Shown here in pieces: positions 7,891 through 15,286 of a DNA stretch of 28,913 nucleotides. The stretch is from RZZS01 sp964498755. GTDB lineage: Bacteria; Pseudomonadota; Alphaproteobacteria; Micavibrionales; Micavibrionaceae. How positions within the stretch are numbered: position 1 is the stretch's first letter; each line of letters opens with the position of its first letter. The stretch covers positions 1-28,913 of the forward strand of contig CAZCIB010000028.1 in NCBI GenBank assembly GCA_964498755.1, given 5' to 3'. The notes below the pieces were generated by a model. It saw nothing but the letters and a program-made list of their open reading frames with translations, searched no databases and had not been told where the DNA came from. Both the position numbers and the translations under genes were made by a program.

Positions 7891-7919
7891 AAAAATCCGC
7901 CTCTTCTCTATAAAGGCGG
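7891..7919 (-). terminator. Intrinsic terminator of asd overlapping the next ribosome-binding site
   Basis: On the minus strand CCGCCT (7914-7919) pairs with AGGCGG (7897-7902) across an 11-base loop, followed by A and five T (7891-7896). It lies 37 bases past the asd stop codon. The Shine-Dalgarno GAAGAGG of the next gene is formed by 7900-7906, so the 3' arm of the hairpin also covers part of that site. Confidence 0.6.
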
Positions 7920-7955
7920 GATACTATTGTCATGTTTGCGAAAAATCAACAAAAA

Positions 7956-8966
7956 TTATAGAAACTCTTCAACCAGCTTTTCCGCGATCTGCACGGCGTT
8001 GAGGGCCGCGCCTTTACGCAGGTTATCGGCGACGCACCAGAAGTTCAGCCCGTTTTCGACCGTCGGGTCCTCGCGCACGCGGGATACGTACACGTCGTCT
8101 TCCCCGGCGATTTCGGCGGGCGTGACGTAGGATAGCTCGCTATCGAGATCAATCACTGTGACGCCGTCAAAATCCCGCCAGGCCTTGAGCGCGTCTTTCG
8201 CGCTGATGTCGTTCTCGAACTCGACGTTGACCATCTCGGCGTGGCCGATGAATACGGGCACGCGGACGCAGGACGCGCAGACCTTGATTTTAGGGTCGAT
8301 GATTTTCTTGGTCTCGACGACCATCTTCCATTCTTCCTTGGTCATGTGATCGTCCATGAACTTGTCGATATGCGGGATGCAGTTGAACGCGATCTGCTTG
8401 TCGAATTTTTCCGGCGTCGGCGTCTCGTTCATGTAGATGCCGCGCGTCTGGTTGAACAGCTCGTCCATCGCTTCCTTGCCGCCGCCGGAAACGCTTTGAT
8501 ACGTCGCCACGACGACGCGCTTGATTTTCGCGATATCATGCAAGGGCTTGAGGGCGACGACCATCTGGATCGTCGAGCAGTTCGGGTTGGCGATAATGTT
8601 TTTCTTTTTACAATCCGCAAGAGCCTCCGGGTTAACCTCCGGCACGACGAGCGGCACGTCCGGGTCCATGCGGAAATGGCTCGTGTTGTCGATGACGACC
8701 GCTCCCGCAGCGGCGGCTTTCGGGGCGAATTCCGCCGAAACCTTCGCGCCCGGCGAAGACAGCACGATATCGACGCCTTTAAAGTCGAACGTGGCCAGAT
8801 CCTGAATTTTCAGGTCCTTTTCGCCGAACGAAACCTCGCGGCCCGCCGAACGGCTGGAGGCGAGTGCAACGACCTCGTCCGCCGGAAAACTTCGCTCGTC
8901 CAGTATCTGCAGGATTTCCCGCCCGACATTTCCGCTCGCGCCGACGACTGCGACCTTGTAACCCAT
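7956..8966 (-). CDS. asd: Aspartate-semialdehyde dehydrogenase
   Basis: Aspartate-beta-semialdehyde dehydrogenase, 336 residues, converts 4-aspartyl phosphate and NADPH to aspartate semialdehyde, the branch point towards lysine, diaminopimelate, threonine and methionine. The dinucleotide-binding VVGASGNVGREIL is at 7-19. The active-site cysteine is C130 in IIANPNCST, and the downstream RVPVFIGHAE (235-244) carries the arginine and histidine used for substrate binding and acid-base catalysis. Length is normal and the sequence is complete. Start at 8966 follows CGAGGA. The gene has its own promoter (-35 TTGCGG, -10 TATAAG) and terminator and appears monocistronic, although read-through into the 544-residue protein is possible. 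Confidence 0.95.
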   Translation of the reverse strand: MGYKVAVVGASGNVGREILQILDERSFPADEVVALASSRSAGREVSFGEKDLKIQDLATFDFKGVDIVLSSPGAKVSAEFAPKAAAAGAVVIDNTSHFRMDPDVPLVVPEVNPEALADCKKKNIIANPNCSTIQMVVALKPLHDIAKIKRVVVATYQSVSGGGKEAMDELFNQTRGIYMNETPTPEKFDKQIAFNCIPHIDKFMDDHMTKEEWKMVVETKKIIDPKIKVCASCVRVPVFIGHAEMVNVEFENDISAKDALKAWRDFDGVTVIDLDSELSYVTPAEIAGEDDVYVSRVREDPTVENGLNFWCVADNLRKGAALNAVQIAEKLVEEFL

Positions 8967-8996
8967 TTTAGATTTCCTCGCGTTTTTCTTGATTTC

Positions 8997-9025
8997 CTTA
9001 TAAGAAAGTCAGTGTAAATCCGCAA
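8997..9025 (-). promoter_or_regulatory. Promoter of asd
   Basis: On the minus strand TTGCGG (9020-9025) and TATAAG (8997-9002) are 17 bases apart, about 30 bases ahead of the asd start. An inverted repeat AGCTTT-G-AAAGCT lies immediately upstream and may be the transcription end of the gene at 9077-9421 or an operator. Confidence 0.5.
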
Positions 9026-9076
9026 GCTTTCAAAGCTCGCGCATCGAATTTTCGTGCGAATTCTAAGAAGAATGTC

Positions 9077-9421
9077 TCAGGCGGTACGCGCCCTCTGATC
9101 AATGCCGGACTCGAACGCGCTGATGACGCCCATGGCCTTTCGAACAACAGCATCGGAAATCTCTCTATGAATATCAAAACGGCTTTGAATATCGTGAATA
9201 ACATCCAGAGAGGGATTGCGGCCCGGTCCTCGGTATAATTCGACGGCTTCATCCATTACGGAGGCGCCGGTTTGCGTGGAATGTTTATATCGCCCATATT
9301 GTTCTGGCTCGAAAGCGAGGAAGATATATTGATCTTCACCATTATCTTTAACATGGACTAGCTCTACAATACGAAATCCGTACTCCGTATCTACGCTTGA
9401 TATAATTCCCTGAAAACTCAT
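9077..9421 (-). CDS. Small protein of unknown function
   Basis: A 114-residue soluble protein. The start at 9421 (MSFQGIISSVDTEYG) is chosen because GGAGAG lies just ahead of it. A longer frame exists upstream but reads as hydrophobic low-quality sequence across the promoter region. The N-terminal 45 residues look like beta strands (GFRIVELVHV, QYIFLAFEPEQYG); the remainder is likely helical (LDVIHDIQSRFDIHREISDAVVRKAMGVISAFESGI). No motif is recognised. It sits between rlmB and asd on the same strand, with its own promoter-like sequence (TTGACA at 9509-9514) and separate from both. Confidence 0.6.
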   Translation of the reverse strand: MSFQGIISSVDTEYGFRIVELVHVKDNGEDQYIFLAFEPEQYGRYKHSTQTGASVMDEAVELYRGPGRNPSLDVIHDIQSRFDIHREISDAVVRKAMGVISAFESGIDQRARTA

Positions 9422-9487
9422 TGCATCTCTCCTGCAATTTCCGCCCTGTACCAAAATCAGTAATAACGCATGCGATATAACCCTAAA

Positions 9488-9514
9488 GCTATATGAAAAA
9501 CTTAAATGTGTCAA
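9488..9514 (-). promoter_or_regulatory. Possible promoter of the 114-residue gene
   Basis: On the minus strand a perfect TTGACA (9509-9514) is followed after 15 bases by TATAGC (9488-9493). The spacing is shorter than ideal, so the exact -10 is uncertain. Confidence 0.35.
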
Positions 9515-9580
9515 TATAAAGCCATAAATATGGCGCATCAATTCATAAGGCTCTTGCTCATTTCGTAAATGAGGAGTTTT

Positions 9581-10390
9581 TCAGCTTATCGAGCAAAGCT
9601 TGAAAAAGGCTATTGCTGCCGCGTTTGAGACATTCAGACTTGAAACTTCGCCGGTTGTCGGCAGATGAACAAGCCTGTCACAATTCTCCCTGATCAGCCG
9701 CCTTAATCCATCGCCTTCCGCGCCAAGGACAATTACGGTTTTATCACCCGCGCTTATTTGCTGAAGGCTTTCATTGCCCGTTTCATCAAGGCCGATGATT
9801 TCAAAGCCGCGCTCCTTAAGGGTTTCAATGCTGCGCGACAGATTTGTCTCATAGCACACATCGATATGCTCAATCGCGCCGCTCGCCGTTTTCGCCAGAA
9901 CGCCGGTCAGTTCCGGCGCGTGTTTTTTTTGCATGATTACGCCGTCTACGCCAAGCGCGCAGGCGGAGCGCAATATGGCGCCGACATTGTGCGGATCGGT
10001 GACCTGGTCAAGTATCGCAAAAACGCTGCGCGGCTTATCTGAAACTTTTATTATAAGATCCATTAAGTCCAGTTCAGCCAGCGGCGCGGCGTCCAGAGCG
10101 ACCCCCTGATGCACGCCGTCCCGGGTGATCTTGTCCAGCTCTTTTTTCTCGACGACAGTGGGAGCGGGGCGTTTGACGGGGGCGGAAAGCTCGAAATCCC
10201 GCAGCGCGTTCTCTGTGACATATAGGGCTTTAATCTCGCGTTCCGGGTTTCTCCAGGCTGCGCGGACCGCATGCTGGCCCCAGATATTGGCGTTTAAAGC
10301 GGGGCCGGGCGATTTGTGACTTTCGCCTCGGCGCTTATGCGCGGGACGTTCGCTTATTTTGCGTTTTGAGTCTTTTCTTTTTTGCATCAT
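9581..10390 (-). CDS. rlmB: 23S rRNA (guanosine-2'-O-)-methyltransferase RlmB
   Basis: A SpoU-family (SPOUT knot) RNA 2'-O-methyltransferase, 269 residues, probably RlmB acting on G2251 of 23S rRNA in the peptidyl-transferase P loop; TrmH-like targets cannot be excluded. The three SpoU motifs are present: ILDQVTDPHNVGAILRSA (motif 1, with the catalytic Asn and Arg), VLGAEGDGLRRL (motif 2) and LPTTGEVSSLNVSNAAAIAF (motif 3). An N-terminal substrate-binding domain (IWGQHAVRAAW..., residues about 35-110) is typical of RlmB. The first 30 residues are lysine- and arginine-rich. Two adjacent Met codons (10390 and 10387) could start it. It is divergent from the tRNA-Tyr gene. Confidence 0.88.
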   Translation of the reverse strand: MMQKRKDSKRKISERPAHKRRGESHKSPGPALNANIWGQHAVRAAWRNPEREIKALYVTENALRDFELSAPVKRPAPTVVEKKELDKITRDGVHQGVALDAAPLAELDLMDLIIKVSDKPRSVFAILDQVTDPHNVGAILRSACALGVDGVIMQKKHAPELTGVLAKTASGAIEHIDVCYETNLSRSIETLKERGFEIIGLDETGNESLQQISAGDKTVIVLGAEGDGLRRLIRENCDRLVHLPTTGEVSSLNVSNAAAIAFFKLCSIS

Positions 10391-10404
10391 TCTTCAATGG
10401 CATA

Positions 10405-10433
10405 TTGACAAAGCCGCGTAAAAGCTTTTTGTT
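10405..10433 (+). promoter_or_regulatory. Likely promoter of tRNA-Tyr
   Basis: A perfect TTGACA (10405-10410) is followed after 17 bases by TTTGTT (10428-10433), about 24 bases ahead of the mature tRNA 5' end. The -10 is poor, so this rests mainly on the -35 and position. Confidence 0.4.
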
Positions 10434-10456
10434 CGTAGCCTGATATTTTCTCGCGT

Positions 10457-10542
10457 GGAGGGATGGCTGAGCGGTCAAAAGCACCTGACTGTAAATCAGG
10501 CGTCTTCGGACTACGTAGGTTCAAATCCTGCTCCCTCCACCA
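10457..10542 (+). tRNA. tRNA-Tyr (GTA anticodon), CCA encoded
   Basis: The acceptor stem pairs GGAGGGA (10457-10463) with TCCCTCC (10532-10538), followed by the discriminator A and an encoded CCA (10540-10542). The anticodon stem CCTGA/TCAGG encloses loop CTGTAAA with anticodon GTA at 10491-10493, reading tyrosine codons. The T-loop GGTTCAAATCC is present. The extended variable arm (about GTCTTCGGACTAC) is as expected for a bacterial class II tRNA-Tyr. An 11-bp direct repeat CGCGTAAAAGC flanks the gene at 10415-10425 and 10563-10573. Confidence 0.95.
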
Positions 10543-10612
10543 TTTCTTATATCTTGGCATCTCGCGTAAAAGCCTTTAAAAGCTGAAGAGAAAGGCAAAC
10601 GCGCAAACCGAG

Positions 10613-11596
10613 ATGCAGAGTTCTGACGCTTCACCCGATCATGCGGCCGTAAAGATTGATACCCGCTACGCCTATATCGCGGCGGGGATCACGCTCTCGC
10701 TCGTCTTTGTCATGCTGCTGTGCAAGAGCTGGGCGTGGGTCGAGACGGGGGCGACGTCAGTGCTGGCCTCGCTGCTGGATTCGCTGATGGACGTTGGCAT
10801 TTCGGCGATGAATTTGATGGTGATCCGTTTCGCTCTCAAGCCCGCCGACGAAGACCACCGCTACGGCCACGGCAAGGCCGAGGGGATCGCCGCGCTGTTT
10901 CAGGCCGCGTTCATCACGGGAATCGCCGTCTTTCTGTTGCTGGAATCCGTGCGCAGGTTTCTGCAGCCGGAAGCCATCGAGTCGTTCAATCTCGCCATCG
11001 CGGTCATGACGCTTTCGATGCTGGTCTCGGTCGTGATCGTCACAGTCCAGAAACTCTGCCTGAAAAAAGCGCCGTCGCTGGCCGTGGACGCGGACAGCGC
11101 GCATTACACTTCCGATATTTTTGTCAATGGCGGCACGATTATCACGCTGCTGGCGCTGAAGTTTGGCGCGCCGCTCTGGGCCGATCCGCTCTTTGCGGTT
11201 CTGATCGTGATTTACCTGCTGTTTACGGTGAGGGATATCGGCGGCAAGGCGGTGAATATGCTGATGGACCGGGAGCTGCCGGACGATACGCGCCGGGAAA
11301 TCACAAGGACTCTCCTGAAGCACAAGGACGCGCACGGCGTTCATGATCTGCGCACGCGCGAGGTTGGCATGCGCTGGAACATCGCCGTCGACGTCGAGAT
11401 GGACCCGCACAGGCCGCTCTGCGAAATTCATAAATCCGTGCGCGAAATGGAAGAGGAACTCATCGCGAAATACCCGCAGGCCGAAGTCATGATCCATATG
11501 GACCCGGTCGGCGACACGCATGACAGCCGCCACCCGGAGGACAGGCAAAAGCCGAAAACGCCCCGCAAAGGCAAGCCAAAGGCGAAAAAGGCATGA
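10613..11596 (+). CDS. Cation diffusion facilitator (FieF/ZitB-type) metal exporter
   Basis: A 327-residue inner-membrane divalent-metal/proton antiporter of the CDF family, removing Zn, Fe or similar ions from the cytoplasm. Six membrane segments are visible in about residues 18-205. The transport-site ligands are in place: D56 and D60 in LLDSLMD on segment 2, and H164 and D168 in DSAHYTSD on segment 5, a DD-HD site as in FieF. HRYGHGKAEG (82-91) is the family signature loop. A cytoplasmic ferredoxin-like domain spans about 215-300 with metal-site histidines (HGVHD, MIHMDP). The C-terminal 25 residues are lysine- and proline-rich. The ribosome-binding site is weak. Its stop overlaps the start of the next gene (ATGA), so the two form an operon. 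Confidence 0.9.
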   Translation: MQSSDASPDHAAVKIDTRYAYIAAGITLSLVFVMLLCKSWAWVETGATSVLASLLDSLMDVGISAMNLMVIRFALKPADEDHRYGHGKAEGIAALFQAAFITGIAVFLLLESVRRFLQPEAIESFNLAIAVMTLSMLVSVVIVTVQKLCLKKAPSLAVDADSAHYTSDIFVNGGTIITLLALKFGAPLWADPLFAVLIVIYLLFTVRDIGGKAVNMLMDRELPDDTRREITRTLLKHKDAHGVHDLRTREVGMRWNIAVDVEMDPHRPLCEIHKSVREMEEELIAKYPQAEVMIHMDPVGDTHDSRHPEDRQKPKTPRKGKPKAKKA

Positions 11597-12351
11597 GCGC
11601 GCGCGTTTACGTCACGATTGACGATAGCCCATCCAGCGGGACGGACGCGCTGTTTAAATATCTGCGCAAAGAGAAAATCCCGGCCATTCTGTTTTGCATC
11701 GGCGAGCGGCTGGAAAACAACCCCGGCCCCGTCATCCGCGCAATTGAGGACGGCTTTGTCATCGGCAATCACGGCTACCATCATAAACCGGCGGCGCAGC
11801 TCGGGATGGACGCGCTTCTGGACGGGATCGAGCGCACGGAAGAGCTGATCGAGGCCGCCTATGTCGAGGCGCGCGTTCAAAGACCCGGCTATTATTTCCG
11901 ATTCCCCTATATCGACCGCGGCGACGGCGACCGGATCGAGCGGCATTTCGAGGATTTCATCGCCGCCGTAAATGAAAACGTTCCCGTCCGTCTTCATCCG
12001 GATGCGGCGGGCAGGAAAACGGTGGAACAGATTCAGGACGTTTTAAAAAACTGCGGCTTCGCGCAGCCCTTCAAACATGTCAACCATCCGCTGTACCGCG
12101 TAGAGGAAATATCCGGCGCGGCGGACTGCCTGTTCACGTTTTCCTCCGGCGACTGGATGCTGACCGGGCGGCACAAGGGGAAATGGCCGTATAATTCCGT
12201 GGACGATTTAAAAGCGCGGATGAATAACGACCCTTACCTGTTCAAAGACGGCATGACTTCCGTCGCCCTGTTTCACGATCAGGACGGCCTGACGGACGTG
12301 ACGACGGGGTTGATCGGACACATGAAAGCGCGGGGCGTGAGCTTTGTTTAG
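11593..12351 (+). CDS. Polysaccharide deacetylase (NodB/CE4 family)
   Basis: A 252-residue carbohydrate esterase family 4 protein that removes N-acetyl groups from amino sugars in polysaccharides such as peptidoglycan or chitin-like glycans. CE4 motifs in order: VTIDDSP (motif 1, D10 catalytic, D11 metal), GNHGYHH (motif 2, H60 and H64 metal ligands), YFRFPY at 101-106 (motif 3), and ALFHDQ near 225-230 with H228 (motif 5). There is no signal peptide, so it may act in the cytoplasm or on a precursor. It overlaps the CDF exporter by four bases and its own stop overlaps the stop of the convergent NlpC/P60 gene by four. The partner exporter suggests no clear pathway. Confidence 0.85.
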   Translation: MSARVYVTIDDSPSSGTDALFKYLRKEKIPAILFCIGERLENNPGPVIRAIEDGFVIGNHGYHHKPAAQLGMDALLDGIERTEELIEAAYVEARVQRPGYYFRFPYIDRGDGDRIERHFEDFIAAVNENVPVRLHPDAAGRKTVEQIQDVLKNCGFAQPFKHVNHPLYRVEEISGAADCLFTFSSGDWMLTGRHKGKWPYNSVDDLKARMNNDPYLFKDGMTSVALFHDQDGLTDVTTGLIGHMKARGVSFV

Positions 12352-13496
12352 GCGCCGCCAACGGGGTTGAGATCGGCGATGGCGACTCTGGCCGGGGATG
12401 GCGGTGGGACGGATTCCGTGGGCGTTGGCGTTTCGGCGGCATCGCCTCGCGCAAGTCCTGTAAAGTCGCTAGCAAGGCGCATTTCATCCCCTGCGGGCAG
12501 CTCTTGCGCGGCGGCCTCATGCGCGGGCGTTTCGGCGGGCTTAGTTGTCCCGGCATCGGCGCGGTGTTCAAACGTTTCGCTAAGCCCGGCTTCCCGCTCA
12601 TGCTCCGGCTTTTCTTCAAAGACCGTTTCGGCGAGCACGACCGAGTCGACGGCGAAGAGTTTGGCGCGCTCTGCGGTGTTGCTGTCCAGCCAGTCGTCGA
12701 GCCTTTGAATATTGACGCCGCCGCCGCTGCTGGAGCTCTGGGCGAACATCAGATCTCCGCTTTCCGAATCCCGGTAGACAATGCCGACGTGATCGACGCC
12801 TAATTCGCGTCCCCGGTCCCAGACTTTATCCCCCGTATCAAGGCCGACGACCATGCCTGCCTTGATATTTTCTGCAGTTACATCCGCACCGGTCAGCATA
12901 CCGCCCTTCCTCGCCAAGGCGCTAACTTGGCCGTCCGAGTGATTGGCCACCAGTCCGGCAAGCCTGTCATGAAAACGGATTGTAGCGGCGCCGTCCGCGC
13001 CCTCGAGCGTAATGCCCTGCTTGGCCAGTCCAGCGCCGTTCTGAATCGCCTTCGCGACAAGCCCCGAGCAGTCGATAGAGCGCGTACCGTCTTTAACGCC
13101 GAAGCCGTATTCAACGCCGCGTTCCGCCATGTCCTCGACTGTTTGTTCAATGGCGATGTTCATCACGGTGCGGGCGGCGGCGTCCATGGCCTTATTATCT
13201 TCAAAGATTTCCTGCGCGGTCTCGAAGGTAAGGTCGGCTTTCAGATCAAGGTCCGTTACGCCTTCGGGCGTTTGAAAATTCGGGTAGTTATGCCGGAACG
13301 TCGGGTCCTTTATAATGTCGTCGGCGGTGATCCGGACGTTATCGAACAGATGCTGATGGAACGCGTCCGGGCCGTCTTCCAGTAAAGGCCGGGTCATTTC
13401 CCCCAGCAGCAAAAACATGAAATGCATGAAACGCGGATCGGTTCCCGTTCCCGGACCGGCAAGCCGTTTTGTTTCTTCCAGATCAGGATGCGCCAT
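12348..13496 (-). CDS. NlpC/P60-type cysteine peptidase without signal peptide
   Basis: A 382-residue protein with a central NlpC/P60 domain, the fold of peptidases that cut peptide bonds of peptidoglycan stems and of some cytoplasmic amidases and effectors. The catalytic cysteine is C143 in SIDCSGLVAKAI, preceded by YGFGVKDGT in the place of the usual YxxG. The catalytic histidine is H236 in GVDHVGIVYRD, and FAQSSSSGGGV (251-261) follows as in family members. Residues 1-125 are helical and unrecognised, and 290-382 form a low-complexity Ala, Glu, Pro and Thr-rich tail. It has no signal peptide and no membrane segment, which is unusual for a wall hydrolase. Convergent, 4-base overlap with the deacetylase. 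Start at 13496 follows AAAAGGG. Confidence 0.75.
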   Translation of the reverse strand: MAHPDLEETKRLAGPGTGTDPRFMHFMFLLLGEMTRPLLEDGPDAFHQHLFDNVRITADDIIKDPTFRHNYPNFQTPEGVTDLDLKADLTFETAQEIFEDNKAMDAAARTVMNIAIEQTVEDMAERGVEYGFGVKDGTRSIDCSGLVAKAIQNGAGLAKQGITLEGADGAATIRFHDRLAGLVANHSDGQVSALARKGGMLTGADVTAENIKAGMVVGLDTGDKVWDRGRELGVDHVGIVYRDSESGDLMFAQSSSSGGGVNIQRLDDWLDSNTAERAKLFAVDSVVLAETVFEEKPEHEREAGLSETFEHRADAGTTKPAETPAHEAAAQELPAGDEMRLASDFTGLARGDAAETPTPTESVPPPSPARVAIADLNPVGGA

Positions 13497-13543
13497 CCCT
13501 TTTAGACCTTCTACGAAATTATTTTTTACGTAAGTTATGACAT

Positions 13544-13573
13544 ATTATCGCATACGGAGTTAAGAAAAGACAA
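13544..13573 (-). promoter_or_regulatory. Promoter of the NlpC/P60 gene
   Basis: On the minus strand TTGTCT (13568-13573) and GATAAT (13544-13549, five of six) are 18 bases apart and about 48 bases ahead of the start codon. Confidence 0.5.
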
Positions 13574-13610
13574 AGAAGGCGCAATTTGTTGTTTTGAAAA
13601 AAAGAGTTAG

Positions 13611-13643
13611 GCGGGAATTTCCCAGACTGTCCGCCGCATTTTT
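13611..13643 (+). terminator. Terminator-like hairpin with T run
   Basis: GGCGG and CCGCC enclose a 15-base loop that itself contains GGGAATTTCCC, followed by GCA and seven T. No plus-strand gene ends just upstream, so it may be fortuitous or end an unseen transcript. Confidence 0.25.
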
Positions 13644-13688
13644 TTAGAGCATTATCCGTTAAAGCGAACTTTTTCAGCGCCACCGCAA

Positions 13689-13809
13689 CCCCGGGCGACG
13701 AATCCGCCGAGGCTTCGGCGGAGGCGGAAGACCCGGGGCCTCTATAAGAAGTCGCACCGAATAAAGGCCCCGGATCTGCGCGAAAGCGGACGCTTTCGCT
13801 TGTCCGGGG
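13689..13809. repeat. Two nested palindromic elements in a 450-base gene-free stretch
   Basis: The stretch 13497-13946 holds no convincing gene other than promoter signals and these elements. Element A: CCCCGGG (13689-13695) pairs with CCCGGGG (13732-13738), and inside it CCGCCGA (13704-13710) pairs with TCGGCGG (13715-13721). Element B: CCCCGGA (13768-13774) pairs with TCCGGGG (13803-13809), and inside it GCGAAAGC (13780-13787) pairs with GCTTTCGC (13792-13799). Both have an outer CCCCGG arm and an inner, unrelated hairpin, the same plan as the elements at 18242-18425. They fit the class of short palindromic interspersed repeats found in many alphaproteobacterial genomes. Confidence 0.7.
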
Positions 13810-13946
13810 TTTCGTTCTTTCGCCGACAAGTGATGACGTTTAAAAGGCTGACGCGCTAGAAGGAACCGCTGATGTTTTCATAAAATTTCTTGCTTTGGTC
13901 GTTCTTCTATGTTATGACGATCTCCATTAAGATAGAGGAAACAACT

Positions 13947-14510
13947 ATGTCTGTGAACGCGTCTCCATCTGTGATGAAATCAACTGCGGCTCTGTTTTCC
14001 GGCCTTGCCGCAAACAGGACCGTTAGAAGGAAGATCTATGCAATGTCGCTTGTGTTCGGCATGGCCGCTTGTAACCCACCAAGATATGAGCAGCATGCGC
14101 CGACGGCGGGTCAGCCACCCTTCCGGACCGTGGCCGGTATGCAATGCGTTGACAGCGAGCTTGAATATTTTCCTTTACAAGAAAAGGCCGCCATGACCTG
14201 TCTCCACCCCGGTCTTGAATATGCGACGGGATACATCATGACTCAAGTTGGTGACACTTTAAATCCTGGAAACTCTTACGATTTAAGCAATGCTCGGCAC
14301 GCTGACATTTTCAACAGGCAGGTTGAAAGACTTAGAAGAGCTGAAGACAGGCTGGAAGCACGGGCGCGTAGACGTGAGCCTGATATAGTAGAAGATGTTT
14401 TTGACCCCGTGCTTGGCATACCTGAGGGTGTTTCCCGCAGAGGCGCACCGACCTTAGAACGTGAGCTGAGTCAACAAATCCGAAGAGGGATTGAAAATAT
14501 TTTTGATTAA
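13947..14510 (+). CDS. Candidate lipoprotein of unknown function
   Basis: A 187-residue protein. The ATG at 13947 is preferred because AGAGGA lies just ahead; the frame could open 19 codons earlier. Residues 26-42 read VRRKIYAMSLVFGMAAC: a positive patch, a short hydrophobic run and a cysteine (C42) in a lipobox-like MAAC context, so lipid anchoring at C42 is plausible but the preceding 25 residues are unusually long. An internal ATG at 14043, with AAGGA upstream, would give a very short signal sequence. The mature part is soluble: about 60 residues with three cysteines, then an arginine- and glutamate-rich helix (VERLRRAEDRLEARARRREPD). It resembles its neighbour at 14630 only in general plan. 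Confidence 0.55.
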   Translation: MSVNASPSVMKSTAALFSGLAANRTVRRKIYAMSLVFGMAACNPPRYEQHAPTAGQPPFRTVAGMQCVDSELEYFPLQEKAAMTCLHPGLEYATGYIMTQVGDTLNPGNSYDLSNARHADIFNRQVERLRRAEDRLEARARRREPDIVEDVFDPVLGIPEGVSRRGAPTLERELSQQIRRGIENIFD

Positions 14511-14629
14511 ACGCATCGTCTTGCGGCGAGAGTAGTTTCGCGTTTTACCGCTTCCTTAACGGAAAGCCCTTATTAGGCATTGACTTCGTATCATCTCAGC
14601 CCATTGTAGAGTGTAATGGAGAAAACATA

Positions 14630-15286
14630 ATGTCCGCACTGGAACAAATTAAAGATAATGCGCGAGACGTTGCAGCGCCGAGACGTCGCTTGCGCGGTCT
14701 TACGGTCGCCCTGCCGTTAGCCGCCGTAACAGCTTTACCGGGCTGCGCTGGCGGACTTGGCGGCTCGATTTTCGGGGGCCCTATAGTTGCGCCGGATATA
14801 GAGCTTACTGATGACGATATAGCGCAATATCAGGAGGATTTAGAGCTCGCTGAAAAGGGAATAATTCACCCAGATCTAATAGGTAATAATTGCGGGAATG
14901 CAGGCGCGATTCAGCAGGGATACGCGGGCGAGGGCGCAGGGGCGGCGTTAGGAGCCGGCGTTGGCGGCGCTGCAGGCGCGGTCTTGGGAGGCTCCGGGGG
15001 CGCAGCTGCAGGCGTCGTCGTAGGCGGCGTGATAGGAAACGCCGCCGAGCGTACCCTTGATACGGAGCCGGATGCTGTAACGCTCCAAAAGCGCTGCGCT
15101 CGCGAAGAGCATCTTCGCAGAAAGGGCTATGATGTTGGTACGCCGTCTGCTGCTGTCCATCCGTGGCAGCATCATACCGTGGTTCCCCGTTATAACCGTT
15201 ACCGAACACCGAGAGCGGTAATAGACAGAAGGGGGCAGTTTTGCGGCGCGAACGAATATGGCGTTCTTGTTTGCAGACCATATTAA
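14630..15286 (+). CDS. Glycine-zipper candidate lipoprotein
   Basis: A 218-residue protein with a clear start (GGAGAA ahead of the ATG at 14630). After a 22-residue charged leader, LTVALPLAAVTALPGC ends at C39 in an L-P-G-C lipobox, so it is probably a lipoprotein with an extended n-region. Residues about 98-140 form a glycine zipper (GAGAALGAGVGGAAGAVLGG and onward), the pattern of outer-membrane-associated zipper proteins related to the 17-kDa surface antigen and SlyB families. The C-terminal 80 residues are basic and rich in Tyr, Arg and His, with a final pair of cysteines. It follows the lipoprotein at 13947 by 119 bases; TTGACT at 14580 may be the -35 of its own promoter. Its stop overlaps that of the convergent EVE gene. 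Confidence 0.7.
   Translation: MSALEQIKDNARDVAAPRRRLRGLTVALPLAAVTALPGCAGGLGGSIFGGPIVAPDIELTDDDIAQYQEDLELAEKGIIHPDLIGNNCGNAGAIQQGYAGEGAGAALGAGVGGAAGAVLGGSGGAAAGVVVGGVIGNAAERTLDTEPDAVTLQKRCAREEHLRRKGYDVGTPSAAVHPWQHHTVVPRYNRYRTPRAVIDRRGQFCGANEYGVLVCRPY

Noticed and set aside
8241..9017. 258-residue plus-strand open frame
   Set aside because: Antisense shadow of asd; composition is rich in Arg, Asp and His from reading GC-rich codons backwards.
10415..10573. 11-bp direct repeat flanking tRNA-Tyr as integration sites
   Set aside because: The repeat does not include tRNA sequence, no integrase is nearby and the enclosed DNA is only the tRNA, so it is probably chance or a shared regulatory word.
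10757..11548. 263-residue minus-strand open frame
   Set aside because: Antisense shadow of the CDF exporter.
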